Assembly: GCF_014489115.1 (NCBI RefSeq)
Contig: NZ_JACTAH010000003.1
Span: 124,001-188,000, forward strand
Direction of reading: 5' to 3'
From: Thauera sedimentorum
GTDB taxonomy: Bacteria; Pseudomonadota; Gammaproteobacteria; Burkholderiales; Rhodocyclaceae
Length of the DNA stretch: 64,000 nucleotides
A program made the position numbers and the translations under genes. The notes under the pieces were generated by a model, which saw nothing but the letters and a program-made list of their open reading frames with translations, had not been told where the DNA came from and searched no databases. Shown here piece after piece: positions 45,247 to 53,585 of the stretch (position 1 is the first letter of the stretch; every line of letters begins with the position of its first letter).

Positions 45247-47568
45247 TCAGCCGGTGAGCGAGGCGAACAGGGCGGGGAGCTTTTCCGGCAGCCGTTCCAC
45301 GCGGTCTACGACTGCGTAGCCGGACGCGCCGAAGATGCGCGCCACGTACTGATCGGCCCTGGGGTCCAGGGTCAGGCAGAAGGAATGCACGCCCTGCGCG
45401 CGCAACTCCTCCACTGCCTTGCGCGCATCCTGGCGCAGGTACTGCGGGTCGCGCTCGTCGATGTCGGCCGGCTCGCCGTCGGTGACCACCAGCAGCAGGC
45501 GGCGGCGCTGCGGCTGGCGCGCCAGGTGCCGCCCGGCGTGGCGCAGGGCCGCGCCCATGCGGGTGGAGAACTCGCCGCGCAGGCCCGCCAGGCGTGCGCG
45601 TACCGCCTCGTCCAGCGGGGCGGCGAAATCCTTGATGCGGTGGTAGCGCACGTCGTGGCGGCCGTCCGAGCAGAAACCGTGCAGGGCGAAGGGGTCGCCC
45701 ACCGCGTGCACCGCATCGGCCAGCAGGGCCGCCGCGGCACGGGTCAGCGCCAGCACGGTGTCGCCCCCGCCGGCGGCCGGATCATTGGTGGAGGCGGAGA
45801 GATCCAGCAGCACCAGCACCGCCACGTCGCGCCGCTGCACGACATGGCGCATGGTCACGCGCGTGTCGGCCGGCTGCCCGCTGCGCATCGCCACCGCCGC
45901 ATCGACCGCGGCATTGAGATCCAGCTCGTCGCCGTCCTCGAGCTTGCGCTGGCGCACCACGCCCTGCGGGCGCAGGCGTTCGACGATGCGGCGCAAACGG
46001 GCCGCCTCGCCCCGGTAGCGCGCGAGCAGGGCGTCGAGTCCGGCAGGGTCGCCCAGCGGCGCGCGCGGCTCGTAGACGGTGACCCAGTCGGGCCGGTGCA
46101 GCTGCACGCGGTAGTCCCATTCGGGGTAGAGATGCGGCTCGGGCGGCGCTTCGCGGCCGTACTTCTGGCCGAAGCTGATGCCGTCGTCGTCCACGATGTC
46201 GTGTTCGGGCGTCCAGATCTCCTGCGCATCGTCGCCGGCGGTCTCGACCTCCACCTCGTTGAGGAAGGCGGTCAGCGGCATGCGCCGGCGCAGCGGCGGG
46301 CGGCCGGCGAGGATGTCGGCGCCGCGCTGCCAGGAGAAGTCCTCCACCGTCCAGGGATAACGGTTGTCGTCGCGGTAGGGCAGGTACAGCGCGTCGAGCT
46401 GGCGCAGCGCGGGCAGCGCCCCCCTGCCCTGCAGCAGCGCGTGAAGCTGCAGCCCGAGCTCGCGCGAGAGCTCGACATCCAGCGCGCGGGCGCAGGCCTG
46501 CGCATGGAAGCGCGCGGCCAGCGCATCGATCTGCGCGTCGCCGGTGGGCGCCTGCGGGTCGGACAGATGGCGGGCCAGCGCCTCCAGCGCCGTCTGCGCC
46601 GGGTGCTCTGCCGGCACCGGCCGCGGCAGCGCCAGCAGCGGGCGCCACAGGCGGGCGAGTCCCGGCAGTTCGCGCAGCGCACAGCATTCGACGCGGGCAT
46701 CCTCGAACAGGCCGATCAGCGCCTTCTGTGCCGGCGCCAACCCGCGCGGATTCACCGCCCGCGGGGTGTAGACCAGATGTGCGGCCATGTGCGCGGCCAT
46801 GGCCTGGTACACCGCACCGCCGTCCAGCCCGCCGAGCGCGTCGGCGGCATCCGGCAGATGCAGCACGAAGCCGTCTATCCACGGGCGGAAACCTTCCAGC
46901 TCGGCGGCCGCCGGGCGCAGCCAGAAGTCCCGCCCCCACAGCGCGCGCAGCGTGGCGGCGAGCGTGCGCTGGCGGTCGATGAACAGCACGCCGCGCCGTT
47001 CGCGCGCCAGCACCGCCTGGCTGTCGGGGGTGTGCAGCGCGAAGTAGGCCAGTTGCGCCGGCAGGTCGGTGCGATGCGCCTCGGCGCCGAAGGCCGCCCA
47101 GCGGCGCAGGCCGCCGAGGGTGAGGCGGGCGAGCAGCTCGTCGAGGATGCCGAGCATCGGCCGCAACGCGCGCGGCGCGCGGGCGGCGAGCTGGTGGATG
47201 AACTGCAGGTAGGCGCGGAAGAGTTCTGCGTCCGCCAGGCGGCGTGCGGCCACCGGCAGGCTGGCCAGGTGCAGGGCGATGACCTCGCCCGAGGTCATCG
47301 ATGCGAGCTTCAGCGCCGCGGCCGCGCTGTCGGCCACCAGCTCGTCGCCCAGCTCGCGGCCGACTTCCGGCATGGCTTCCAGCCAGGCCAGCACCGGCGC
47401 CTCGCCACGCCCCAGGCCGGCCAGGGCGCGGGCGCCGGTGCGGTAGTCGGCCAGGCCCTGCGGCCCCAGGCTGCGTGCCGCGGCGCGCACGCCGGCATCG
47501 TAGGCGGGCTGCAGCGCCCCGGGCAGCGCCGCGCGGCAGGGATCGTCGAGCTCGGCGGCCAGCGTCAT
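45247..47568 (-). CDS. cbbO: RuBisCO activation protein CbbO (von Willebrand A domain)
   Basis: A 773-residue CbbO/NorD-type protein. The long N-terminal part is helical; the C-terminal von Willebrand factor A domain carries the metal-ion-dependent adhesion motif DLSAS at 589-593. With the AAA+ ATPase CbbQ it forms the CbbQO activase that strips inhibitory sugar phosphates from form I RuBisCO, CbbO acting as the adaptor that grips the enzyme. Last gene of cbbL-S-Q-O; it begins 14 bases after cbbQ. No carboxysome genes are present. Confidence 0.92.
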   Translation of the reverse strand: MTLAAELDDPCRAALPGALQPAYDAGVRAAARSLGPQGLADYRTGARALAGLGRGEAPVLAWLEAMPEVGRELGDELVADSAAAALKLASMTSGEVIALHLASLPVAARRLADAELFRAYLQFIHQLAARAPRALRPMLGILDELLARLTLGGLRRWAAFGAEAHRTDLPAQLAYFALHTPDSQAVLARERRGVLFIDRQRTLAATLRALWGRDFWLRPAAAELEGFRPWIDGFVLHLPDAADALGGLDGGAVYQAMAAHMAAHLVYTPRAVNPRGLAPAQKALIGLFEDARVECCALRELPGLARLWRPLLALPRPVPAEHPAQTALEALARHLSDPQAPTGDAQIDALAARFHAQACARALDVELSRELGLQLHALLQGRGALPALRQLDALYLPYRDDNRYPWTVEDFSWQRGADILAGRPPLRRRMPLTAFLNEVEVETAGDDAQEIWTPEHDIVDDDGISFGQKYGREAPPEPHLYPEWDYRVQLHRPDWVTVYEPRAPLGDPAGLDALLARYRGEAARLRRIVERLRPQGVVRQRKLEDGDELDLNAAVDAAVAMRSGQPADTRVTMRHVVQRRDVAVLVLLDLSASTNDPAAGGGDTVLALTRAAAALLADAVHAVGDPFALHGFCSDGRHDVRYHRIKDFAAPLDEAVRARLAGLRGEFSTRMGAALRHAGRHLARQPQRRRLLLVVTDGEPADIDERDPQYLRQDARKAVEELRAQGVHSFCLTLDPRADQYVARIFGASGYAVVDRVERLPEKLPALFASLTG

Positions 47569-47582
47569 CGCCCGGCCTCCGT

Positions 47583-48419
47583 TCAGGCGAAGAAGGTGGC
47601 GACCGCGGCGTCCAGCGCTTCGCGCATGTCCGGGTCGTCGGTGAGCGGGCGCACCAGGGCGATGCGGCAGGCCTCGGGCGCCGGGATGCCGCGCGCGATC
47701 AGCGTGGCGGCATACACCAGCAGGCGGGTGGAGATGCCCTCGTCCAGCCCGTGGCCCTTGAGGTTGCGCGAGCGCGCGGCCACCTGCACCAGCCGGGCGG
47801 CCAGCTCGGCCGGCACGCCGCCTTCGTGGGCCACCACCTCGGCTTCGGCCTCGGCGTCCGGGTAGTCGAAGTCCAGCGCGCCGAAGCGCTGCCGGGTGGA
47901 GGGCTTGAGCGCCTTCATCAGCGACTGGTAGCCGGGGTTGTAGGAGATCACCAGCTGGAAGTCCGGGTGCGCCTCGACCAGCTCGCCCTTCTTGTCCAGC
48001 GGCAGCACGCGGCGGTGGTCGGTGAGCGGGTGGATGACCACCACCGTGTCCTGGCGCGCCTCGACCACCTCGTCGAGATAGCAGATCGCGCCGATGCGCG
48101 CGGCCAGGGTCAGCGGGCCGTCCTGCCAGCGGGTGCCGTCGCGGTCGAGCAGGAAGCGGCCGACCAGATCGGCGGCGGTCATGTCCTCGTTGCAGGCCAC
48201 GGTCACCAGCGGACGCTCCAGCCGCCAGGCCATGTACTCGACGAAGCGCGACTTGCCGCAGCCGGTGGGGCCCTTGAGCATCATCGGCATGCGCGCGCCC
48301 CAGGCGGCCTCGAACTGTTCGACCTCGGCGCCCACCGGGCGGTACCAGGGCTGGGTACGCACCCGGTAGCGCGCGGCCGGGTCGGCGGCCCGGGCGGTGG
48401 GCTCGGCCGGCGAGTTCAT
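47583..48419 (-). CDS. cbbQ: RuBisCO activase AAA+ ATPase CbbQ
   Basis: A 278-residue MoxR-type AAA+ ATPase. Walker A GPTGCGKS is at 50-57, Walker [11 protein letters not shown] near 117, and the sensor regions VISYNPGYQ and [12 protein letters not shown] are typical of CbbQ/NirQ/NorQ. Its neighbours cbbS and cbbO identify it as CbbQ. The ATG at 48419 overlaps the cbbS stop (ATGA); in-frame codons further upstream fall inside cbbS. It supplies the ATP-driven motor of the CbbQO complex. Confidence 0.95.
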   Translation of the reverse strand: MNSPAEPTARAADPAARYRVRTQPWYRPVGAEVEQFEAAWGARMPMMLKGPTGCGKSRFVEYMAWRLERPLVTVACNEDMTAADLVGRFLLDRDGTRWQDGPLTLAARIGAICYLDEVVEARQDTVVVIHPLTDHRRVLPLDKKGELVEAHPDFQLVISYNPGYQSLMKALKPSTRQRFGALDFDYPDAEAEAEVVAHEGGVPAELAARLVQVAARSRNLKGHGLDEGISTRLLVYAATLIARGIPAPEACRIALVRPLTDDPDMREALDAAVATFFA

Positions 48420-48781
48420 TGCCCGGCTCCGCCTTCCGGACGGAAGATCAGCATCGCCGTCCCCTGGGTCTGGCGCTGGTTGTCGTAGCCGATCAGCTTG
48501 ACCAGGTGGCCCGGGTTGGCGTCGCGACAGCACCGGCACTCATGGAGGATGCGGTCGACATCGGTCTCGCCGAACAGCGGCAGCTTCCACATGTACCAGT
48601 AGTGCTTCATGGCGTTCTCCGGCTCGCAGTGTTCGACCGCCGGATTCCAGCCGCGCTCGACGATGTAGGCGACCTGCCTGCGCAGCGCCTCCTCGCTCAT
48701 GGCCGGCAGGTAGGAAAAGGTCTCGAAGCGGCGGCTGGCCGCATCGCCCAGGCGGGAGGGGTAGTCCTGCACTTCGCTCAT
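48416..48781 (-). CDS. cbbS: RuBisCO small subunit, form IA
   Basis: A 121-residue small subunit: [49 protein letters not shown] in two segments, and [24 protein letters not shown]. The short beta-A/beta-B loop and terminal length are as in form IA proteobacterial enzymes. Eight copies cap the large-subunit octamer. AGGAG precedes the ATG at 48781; it starts 39 bases after cbbL and its stop overlaps cbbQ. Confidence 0.96.
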   Translation of the reverse strand: MSEVQDYPSRLGDAASRRFETFSYLPAMSEEALRRQVAYIVERGWNPAVEHCEPENAMKHYWYMWKLPLFGETDVDRILHECRCCRDANPGHLVKLIGYDNQRQTQGTAMLIFRPEGGAGQ

Positions 48782-48820
48782 GGTCGGTCTCCTGATTGTC
48801 TTGGGTGTCTGCTTGGGGGA

Positions 48821-50239
48821 TCAGCGGTGGGCCACGTCGAGCTTGTCCACCGTGTCGAACTCGAACTTGATCTCCTTCCAGGTCTCCATGGCGATCTTCA
48901 GTTCGGGGCTGGATTCGGCCGCACGCAGCAGCACCTCCTTGCCTTCCTTCTCGAGCTGGCGGCCTTCGTTGCGCGCCTGCACGCAGGCTTCCAGCGCCAC
49001 CCGGTTGGCCGCCGCGCCGGCGGCGTTGCCCCAGGGGTGGCCGAGCGTGCCGCCGCCGAACTGCAGCACCGAGTCGTCGCCGAAGATGGAGACCAGCGCC
49101 GGCATGTGCCACACATGAATGCCGCCCGAGGCCACCGGCAGCACGCCGGGCATCTGCCCCCAGTCCTGGTCGAAGAAGATGCCGCGCGAGCGGTCCTCCT
49201 TGGTGTAGCGGTCGCGCATCATGTCGATCCAGCCGATGGTGGCCTCGCGGTCGCCTTCCAGCTTGCCGACCACGGTGCCCGAATGCAGGTGGTCGCCGCC
49301 CATCAGGCGCAGCATCTTGGTGAGCACGCGGAAGTTGATGCCGTGGCGCGGATTGCGGTCGATCACCGCGTGCATGGCGCGATGCACGTGCAGCAGCATG
49401 CCGTTGTCGCGACACCACTTGGACAGGCTGGTGTGCGCCGCCCAGCCCACGGTGAGGTAGTCGCTCATGATGATCTTCGAGCCGATCTCCTTGGCGAACT
49501 CGGCGCGCTTGTAGATCTCCTCCATGGTCGGGCCGGTGACGTTGAGGTAGTGGCCCTTGTGCTCGCCGGTCTCGGCCTCGGCCTTGTCGATGGCCTCCTG
49601 GCAGAAGGCGAAGCGGTCGCGCCAGCGCATGAAGGGCTGGGAGTTGACGTTTTCGTCGTCCTTGGTGAAGTCCAGCCCGCCGCGCAGGCATTCGTACACC
49701 GCGCGGCCGTAGTTCTTGGCGGAGAGTCCGAGCTTGGGCTTGATGGTGCAGCCCAGCATCGGCCGGCCGTACTTGTTGAGCTTGTCGCGCTCGACCTGGA
49801 TGCCGTGCGGGGGCCCCGGGCAGGTGGTGACGAACCACAGCGGAAAGCGCACGTCCTCCAGGCGCAGCGCGCGCACCGCCTTGAAGCCGAACACGTTGCC
49901 GACCAGCGAGGTGAAGATGTTCACCACCGAACCTTCCTCGAACAGCCCCATCGGGTAGGCGATGAAGGCGTAGAAGGCCTCGTCGTCGCCCGGCACGTCC
50001 TCGATCGCGTAGGCGCGGCCCTTGTAGTAGTAGAGATCGGTGAGCAGGTCGGTCCACACCGTGGTCCAGGTGGCGGTGGAGGATTCCGCGGCCACTGCGG
50101 CGGCGGCCTCCTCGCGCGGCACGCCGGTCTGCGGCACGATCTTGAACACCGCCAGCACGTCGGACTCCTTCGGCGTGTAGCTCGGCTCCCAGTACATCTC
50201 GCGGTATTCCTTGACGCCCGCCTGGTAGGTCTTGGACAT
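48821..50239 (-). CDS. cbbL: RuBisCO large subunit, form IA
   Basis: A 472-residue form I large subunit, fixing CO2 on ribulose bisphosphate. Catalytic residues are all present: Lys167 (TIKPKLG), carbamylated Lys193 with the metal-binding DDE ([12 protein letters not shown]), His286 (LLHVHRAMH), His319 (GGDHLHSG) and loop-6 Lys326 (VVGKLEGD). Sequence and the linked cbbQ/cbbO indicate form IA of the non-carboxysomal type. The ATG at 50239 follows AGGAGCGAG; an alternative start at 50275 adds 12 unconserved residues. It is divergent from a dedicated cbbR. Confidence 0.96.
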   Translation of the reverse strand: MSKTYQAGVKEYREMYWEPSYTPKESDVLAVFKIVPQTGVPREEAAAAVAAESSTATWTTVWTDLLTDLYYYKGRAYAIEDVPGDDEAFYAFIAYPMGLFEEGSVVNIFTSLVGNVFGFKAVRALRLEDVRFPLWFVTTCPGPPHGIQVERDKLNKYGRPMLGCTIKPKLGLSAKNYGRAVYECLRGGLDFTKDDENVNSQPFMRWRDRFAFCQEAIDKAEAETGEHKGHYLNVTGPTMEEIYKRAEFAKEIGSKIIMSDYLTVGWAAHTSLSKWCRDNGMLLHVHRAMHAVIDRNPRHGINFRVLTKMLRLMGGDHLHSGTVVGKLEGDREATIGWIDMMRDRYTKEDRSRGIFFDQDWGQMPGVLPVASGGIHVWHMPALVSIFGDDSVLQFGGGTLGHPWGNAAGAAANRVALEACVQARNEGRQLEKEGKEVLLRAAESSPELKIAMETWKEIKFEFDTVDKLDVAHR

Positions 50240-50621
50240 GTCTCGCTCCTTAGGTCTGTCGTTTTCGCTCGCCACGGCTGTCGTGGGCTCGGACTTGACT
50301 TTAGGGAGGTCGATGGATAAACAACAGTTAATTGTTCAAATGGAAATCATATACTTTCGTCAATGCTCTTGTGCTTTGGGATCCTGGCGTGAGGGCGATT
50401 CTGTCCATTGAGATGCTCGGGTTCGAGGTGGCCGTGCGGGGTACGCGGCCGGCGCCTCATGCGTGCCGAAATCGTTGCCGGCCGCGTACCCCGCACGGCT
50501 GGAAACGGAGGCGGCCTGTCATCGGGCGTAAACGGAACCGATCCCGCCGTGGGGATGCCTCTTCGCTCCCCGCCCCAGGCCACCCCGAACCATCACGCCT
50601 CACCGAATCCGGGAGCGAACC
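50240..50621. promoter_or_regulatory. Divergent cbbL/cbbR control region
   Basis: A 382-base gap with a strongly AT-rich island at about 50310-50375, unlike the GC-rich surroundings. It contains TAA-N7-TTA at 50318-50330 and TCA-N8-TCA at about 50336-50349, both fitting the CbbR pattern TNA-N7/8-TNA, and an imperfect AACA..TGTT dyad at 50321-50336. On the minus strand a TTGACG lies at about 50363-50358. The cbbL promoter and CbbR operator are expected here. Farther toward cbbR is a 23-bp inverted repeat. Confidence 0.6.
50431..50499. repeat. Perfect 23-bp inverted repeat between cbbL and cbbR
   Basis: The arm at 50431-50453 is the exact reverse complement of 50477-50499, with a 23-base spacer. 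In RNA it would form a very stable GC-rich hairpin. It lies 122 bases before the cbbR ATG and on the cbbR side of the AT-rich promoter island. It is not related to the REP family in this window. Confidence 0.85.
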
Positions 50622-51557
50622 ATGATTCACCACTGGACCCTGCAGCAACTGCGCCTGTTCGAAGCGGTGGCGCGCCACCGCAGCTTCACCCGCGCCGCCG
50701 AGGAACTGCACCTCAGCCAACCGGCGGTGTCCATCCAGGTCAAACGCCTGGAGGGCAGCATCGGCCTGCCGCTGTTCGAGCAGGTCGGCAAGAAGCTCTT
50801 CCTGACCCGCGCCGGCGAGGAAGTATTCGCCGCCGCGGGCGACGTGGTCGGCCGCCTGCGCGCGCTGGCCGGCGCGGTGGCCGACATGAAGGGCAAGGTG
50901 GCCGGCCCGCTGAAGGTGGCGGCGGTGTCCTCCACCACCTACTTCATGCCGGACTTCCTCGGCCGCTTCCTGCGCGCCTGGCCCGAGGTACAGCCCCAGC
51001 TCACGGTGACCAACCGCGCCAGCGTCATCGAGCGCCTGGCCGCCAACGAGGACGACTTCGTCATCATGGGCCGGGTGCCGGAACAGCTGCCGCTGACCGT
51101 GCATCCCTTCCTGGAAAACCCGCTGGTGCCGATCGCCCACCCGGACCACCCGCTGGCGCGCGAATCCGCCATCCCGCTGGCGCGCTTCGCCGCCGAGCGT
51201 TTCCTGATGCGCGAGCGCGGCTCGGGCACGCGCGCCGCCACCGAGCGCCTGTTCGCCGGGGCCGGACTGGAAGCGCAGGTGTACATCGAGCTGGGTTCCA
51301 GCGAAGCGATCAAGCACGGGGTGATGGCCGGGCTGGGGGTGTCGGTGATGTCGCGCTCGGGGCTGGAGCTGGAATTGGAGACCGGCCGCATCGTACAGTT
51401 GCCGGTGGAAGGTTTCCCGCTGGCGCGCATGTGGCATGCGGTGCACCTGGCCGGCAAGCGCCTTAGCCTGACGGCGGCGACCTTCCTCGATTTCCTGCTG
51501 CGCGAGGGTGCACAGGGGGCCGGCTTACAGGAAAACGCGGATGCCGGGCACCCCTGA
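50622..51557 (+). CDS. cbbR: LysR-type regulator CbbR, divergent from RuBisCO
   Basis: A 311-residue LysR regulator: helix-turn-helix LRLFEAVARHRSFTRAAEELHLSQPAVS, and effector domain with STTYFMPDFLGRFL, FLMRERGSGTRAATERLF and GLGVSVMSRSGLELE, all CbbR-like. It faces cbbL across the 382-base control region and is expected to activate cbbLSQO under autotrophic conditions. It differs clearly from the CbbR next to cbbF, so each cbb locus has its own regulator. No good Shine-Dalgarno is seen beyond GGGAGCG before the ATG. Confidence 0.93.
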   Translation: MIHHWTLQQLRLFEAVARHRSFTRAAEELHLSQPAVSIQVKRLEGSIGLPLFEQVGKKLFLTRAGEEVFAAAGDVVGRLRALAGAVADMKGKVAGPLKVAAVSSTTYFMPDFLGRFLRAWPEVQPQLTVTNRASVIERLAANEDDFVIMGRVPEQLPLTVHPFLENPLVPIAHPDHPLARESAIPLARFAAERFLMRERGSGTRAATERLFAGAGLEAQVYIELGSSEAIKHGVMAGLGVSVMSRSGLELELETGRIVQLPVEGFPLARMWHAVHLAGKRLSLTAATFLDFLLREGAQGAGLQENADAGHP

Positions 51558-51605
51558 GCAATGCTAGGCTTGCCGCGGAATTTCGTCCCATCTCAAGGAG
51601 CAAAG

Positions 51606-52061
51606 ATGTACAAGCACATCCTGGTCGCGGTCGACGACAGCAGGACCTCGAAGAAGGCCCTCGAAGAAGCCATCGCCCTGGCCAAGCTGCACGGCGCGGA
51701 GCTGGAGATCGCCCACGCGGTGGACGAATCCCTGCTGCAGACCTTCTCCAACCACGGCGTGGCGCTGGCCGACGCCAAGAAGATGCAGCACGCCCTGCTC
51801 GACAGCGGCGAGAGCACGCTGGACGAGGCCGTTCGCGCCGCCGAGGAAGCCGGCCTCAAGCCCCGCCGCCGCTTCCTGGCCTCCGAGGACCTGCACGCCG
51901 CCGACCAGATCGCCAAGGCGGTCGCCGACTCCGGCGCCGATCTGCTGATCGTCGGCTCTCACGGCCGCCGCGGCTTCCAGCGCCTGCTGCTGGGCAGCGT
52001 GGCCGAGAACCTGGTGCGCAAGGTCGCGGTATCCGTGCTCATCGTGCGCAGCCCGCACTGA
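51606..52061 (+). CDS. Universal stress protein (UspA family)
   Basis: A 151-residue single-domain Usp: KHILVAVDDSRTSKKALEEA at the N-terminus and the ATP-binding signature GSHGRRGFQRLLLGSVAENLV near the C-terminus. Such proteins bind ATP and help in stress or starvation. AAGGAGCAAAG precedes the ATG at 51606, so the in-frame ATG at 51561 is not favoured. It is 48 bases downstream of cbbR and might be read with it. Confidence 0.93.
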   Translation: MYKHILVAVDDSRTSKKALEEAIALAKLHGAELEIAHAVDESLLQTFSNHGVALADAKKMQHALLDSGESTLDEAVRAAEEAGLKPRRRFLASEDLHAADQIAKAVADSGADLLIVGSHGRRGFQRLLLGSVAENLVRKVAVSVLIVRSPH

Positions 52062-52090
52062 CAGGCCCGCGAACGGACTGATCGTCGCCG

Positions 52091-52161
52091 GCAGGAGCGG
52101 GCTTGCCCGCGATGCGATCCGCGGAGAACGGTCGACGCATCGCGGCCAAGGCCGCTCCTAC
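52091..52161. repeat. REPIN-like inverted pair between usp and the aminotransferase gene
   Basis: Forward copy of the GGGCTTGCCC subtype from 52091 and inverted copy of the GGCCTTGGCC subtype ending at 52161. The two arms are mixed subtypes, as at 12657-12728. Confidence 0.85.
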
Positions 52162-52237
52162 GGGCGATTGAACGCTGCGACAGCCGCCGGCCGGCTGCTA
52201 TGATCCTCAGGAACCCGCGAGAAGTTCAGGAGGAGAC

Positions 52238-53464
52238 ATGCACAACACCAGCCCCGCGCCGCTGCCCACCATCGGCGCTTTCCACCCACCCCGCCGCATC
52301 CTGCTGGGCCCCGGCCCGTCGGACCTCCATCCGCGCGTGATGGCCGCGCTCGGCCAGACCGTGGTCGGCTATCTCGACCCGGTCTTCGTCGGCATGATGG
52401 AGGAACTCAAGTCCCTGCTGCGCTACGCCTTCCAGACCGGCAACCCGCTCACCTTCCCGCTCTCCGGCCCCGGTTCGGTGGGCATGGAAACCTGCTTCGT
52501 GAACCTGGTCGAGCCGGGCGACACCGTCATCGTCTGCCGCAACGGCGTGTTCGGCGGACGCATGATCGAGAACGTCGAGCGCTGCGGCGGCACCGCGGTG
52601 GTGGTGGAAGAGGAATGGGGCCTGCCGATCGACCCGCAGAAGCTGGAGGACGCGCTGCGCGCGCATCCCGAGGCCCGCGTGGTCGCCTTCGTGCATGCGG
52701 AGACTTCCACTGGCGCGCAATCGGACGCCGCCACGCTGTGCGGCATCGCCCGCCGCCACGGCTGCCTGTCCATCGTGGACACCGTCACTTCGCTCGGCGG
52801 CACGCCGGTGCTGGTGGACGAATGGGGCGCGGACGCGGTCTATTCCGGCAGCCAGAAGTGCCTGTCGTGCACGCCCGGGCTGTCGCCGGTGACCTTCAGC
52901 GCCGCGGCCATCGACAAGGTGCGCGCACGCAAGTCCCGGGTGCAGAGCTGGTTCATGGACCTCAACCTGGTGCTCGACTACTGGGGCGCCACCCAGCGCA
53001 CCTACCACCACACCGCACCGGGCAACAGCCTGTACGGCCTGCACGAAGCCCTGCGCCTGCTGGCCGAGGAAGGGCTGGAGAACACCTGGACCCGCCACCG
53101 CCGCCACCACGCAGCGCTGAAGGCCGGCCTGGAGGCGATGGGGCTGGAGCTGGTCGTGCCGGAGGCCGCCCGCCTGCCGCAGATGAACGCGGTGCGCATC
53201 CCCGAGGGCGTGGACGACCTCAACGTGCGCCGCACCCTGCTGCAGGAACACGCGGTGGAGATCGGCGCCGGCCTCGGGCCGCTGGCCGGGAAGATCTGGC
53301 GCTTCGGCCTGATGGGCTATTCCTGCCGCGAAGAGAACGTGATGGCCGCGCTGGCCGCGCTGGAACAGGTCCTGCCGGCCGCCGGCCATGCGCTGCGCCC
53401 CGGCGAGGCCGTCTCGGCCGCCCACCGCGCCTATGCCGAGCAGCACCTGATCGCCGCAGGCTGA
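52238..53464 (+). CDS. Class V aminotransferase, alanine/serine-glyoxylate type
   Basis: A 408-residue PLP enzyme of fold type I, class V. Motifs: LLGPGPSDLHPRVMAALG, PLSGPGSVGMETCFVNLV, VDTVTSLGGTPVLVDEWG and the PLP lysine in YSGSQKCLSCTPGLSPV. It resembles alanine-glyoxylate and serine-glyoxylate aminotransferases, which turn glyoxylate into glycine. Beside the RuBisCO locus it could dispose of glyoxylate from oxygenation products; that is inference from position. AGGAGGAG lies just before the ATG and a REP pair upstream separates it from usp. Confidence 0.88.
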   Translation: MHNTSPAPLPTIGAFHPPRRILLGPGPSDLHPRVMAALGQTVVGYLDPVFVGMMEELKSLLRYAFQTGNPLTFPLSGPGSVGMETCFVNLVEPGDTVIVCRNGVFGGRMIENVERCGGTAVVVEEEWGLPIDPQKLEDALRAHPEARVVAFVHAETSTGAQSDAATLCGIARRHGCLSIVDTVTSLGGTPVLVDEWGADAVYSGSQKCLSCTPGLSPVTFSAAAIDKVRARKSRVQSWFMDLNLVLDYWGATQRTYHHTAPGNSLYGLHEALRLLAEEGLENTWTRHRRHHAALKAGLEAMGLELVVPEAARLPQMNAVRIPEGVDDLNVRRTLLQEHAVEIGAGLGPLAGKIWRFGLMGYSCREENVMAALAALEQVLPAAGHALRPGEAVSAAHRAYAEQHLIAAG

Positions 53465-53585
53465 GTCCGCACACACCACCGGGCCGTCTCATGACGGCCC
53501 GCCCCCCTTAAGCCTCCGCCTTCCCGCGCTGCAAGCCGCGCGCGCGACAGGACTGCGGCCTCCTTGTTTCACGACTCCTTCGCCC

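Noticed and set aside
45094..47865. Plus-strand open frame of about 920 codons opposite cbbO and cbbQ
   Set aside because: Shadow of cbbO/cbbQ; no domains, biased composition.
48420..48539. 40-residue N-terminal extension of CbbQ
   Set aside because: It overlaps cbbS; the ATG at 48419 forms a standard ATGA overlap with the cbbS stop.
50347..50583. Short open frames on both strands in the cbbL/cbbR gap
   Set aside because: They run through the 23-bp inverted repeat, whose two arms give duplicated Arg/Pro-rich peptide pieces, and lack ribosome-binding sites.
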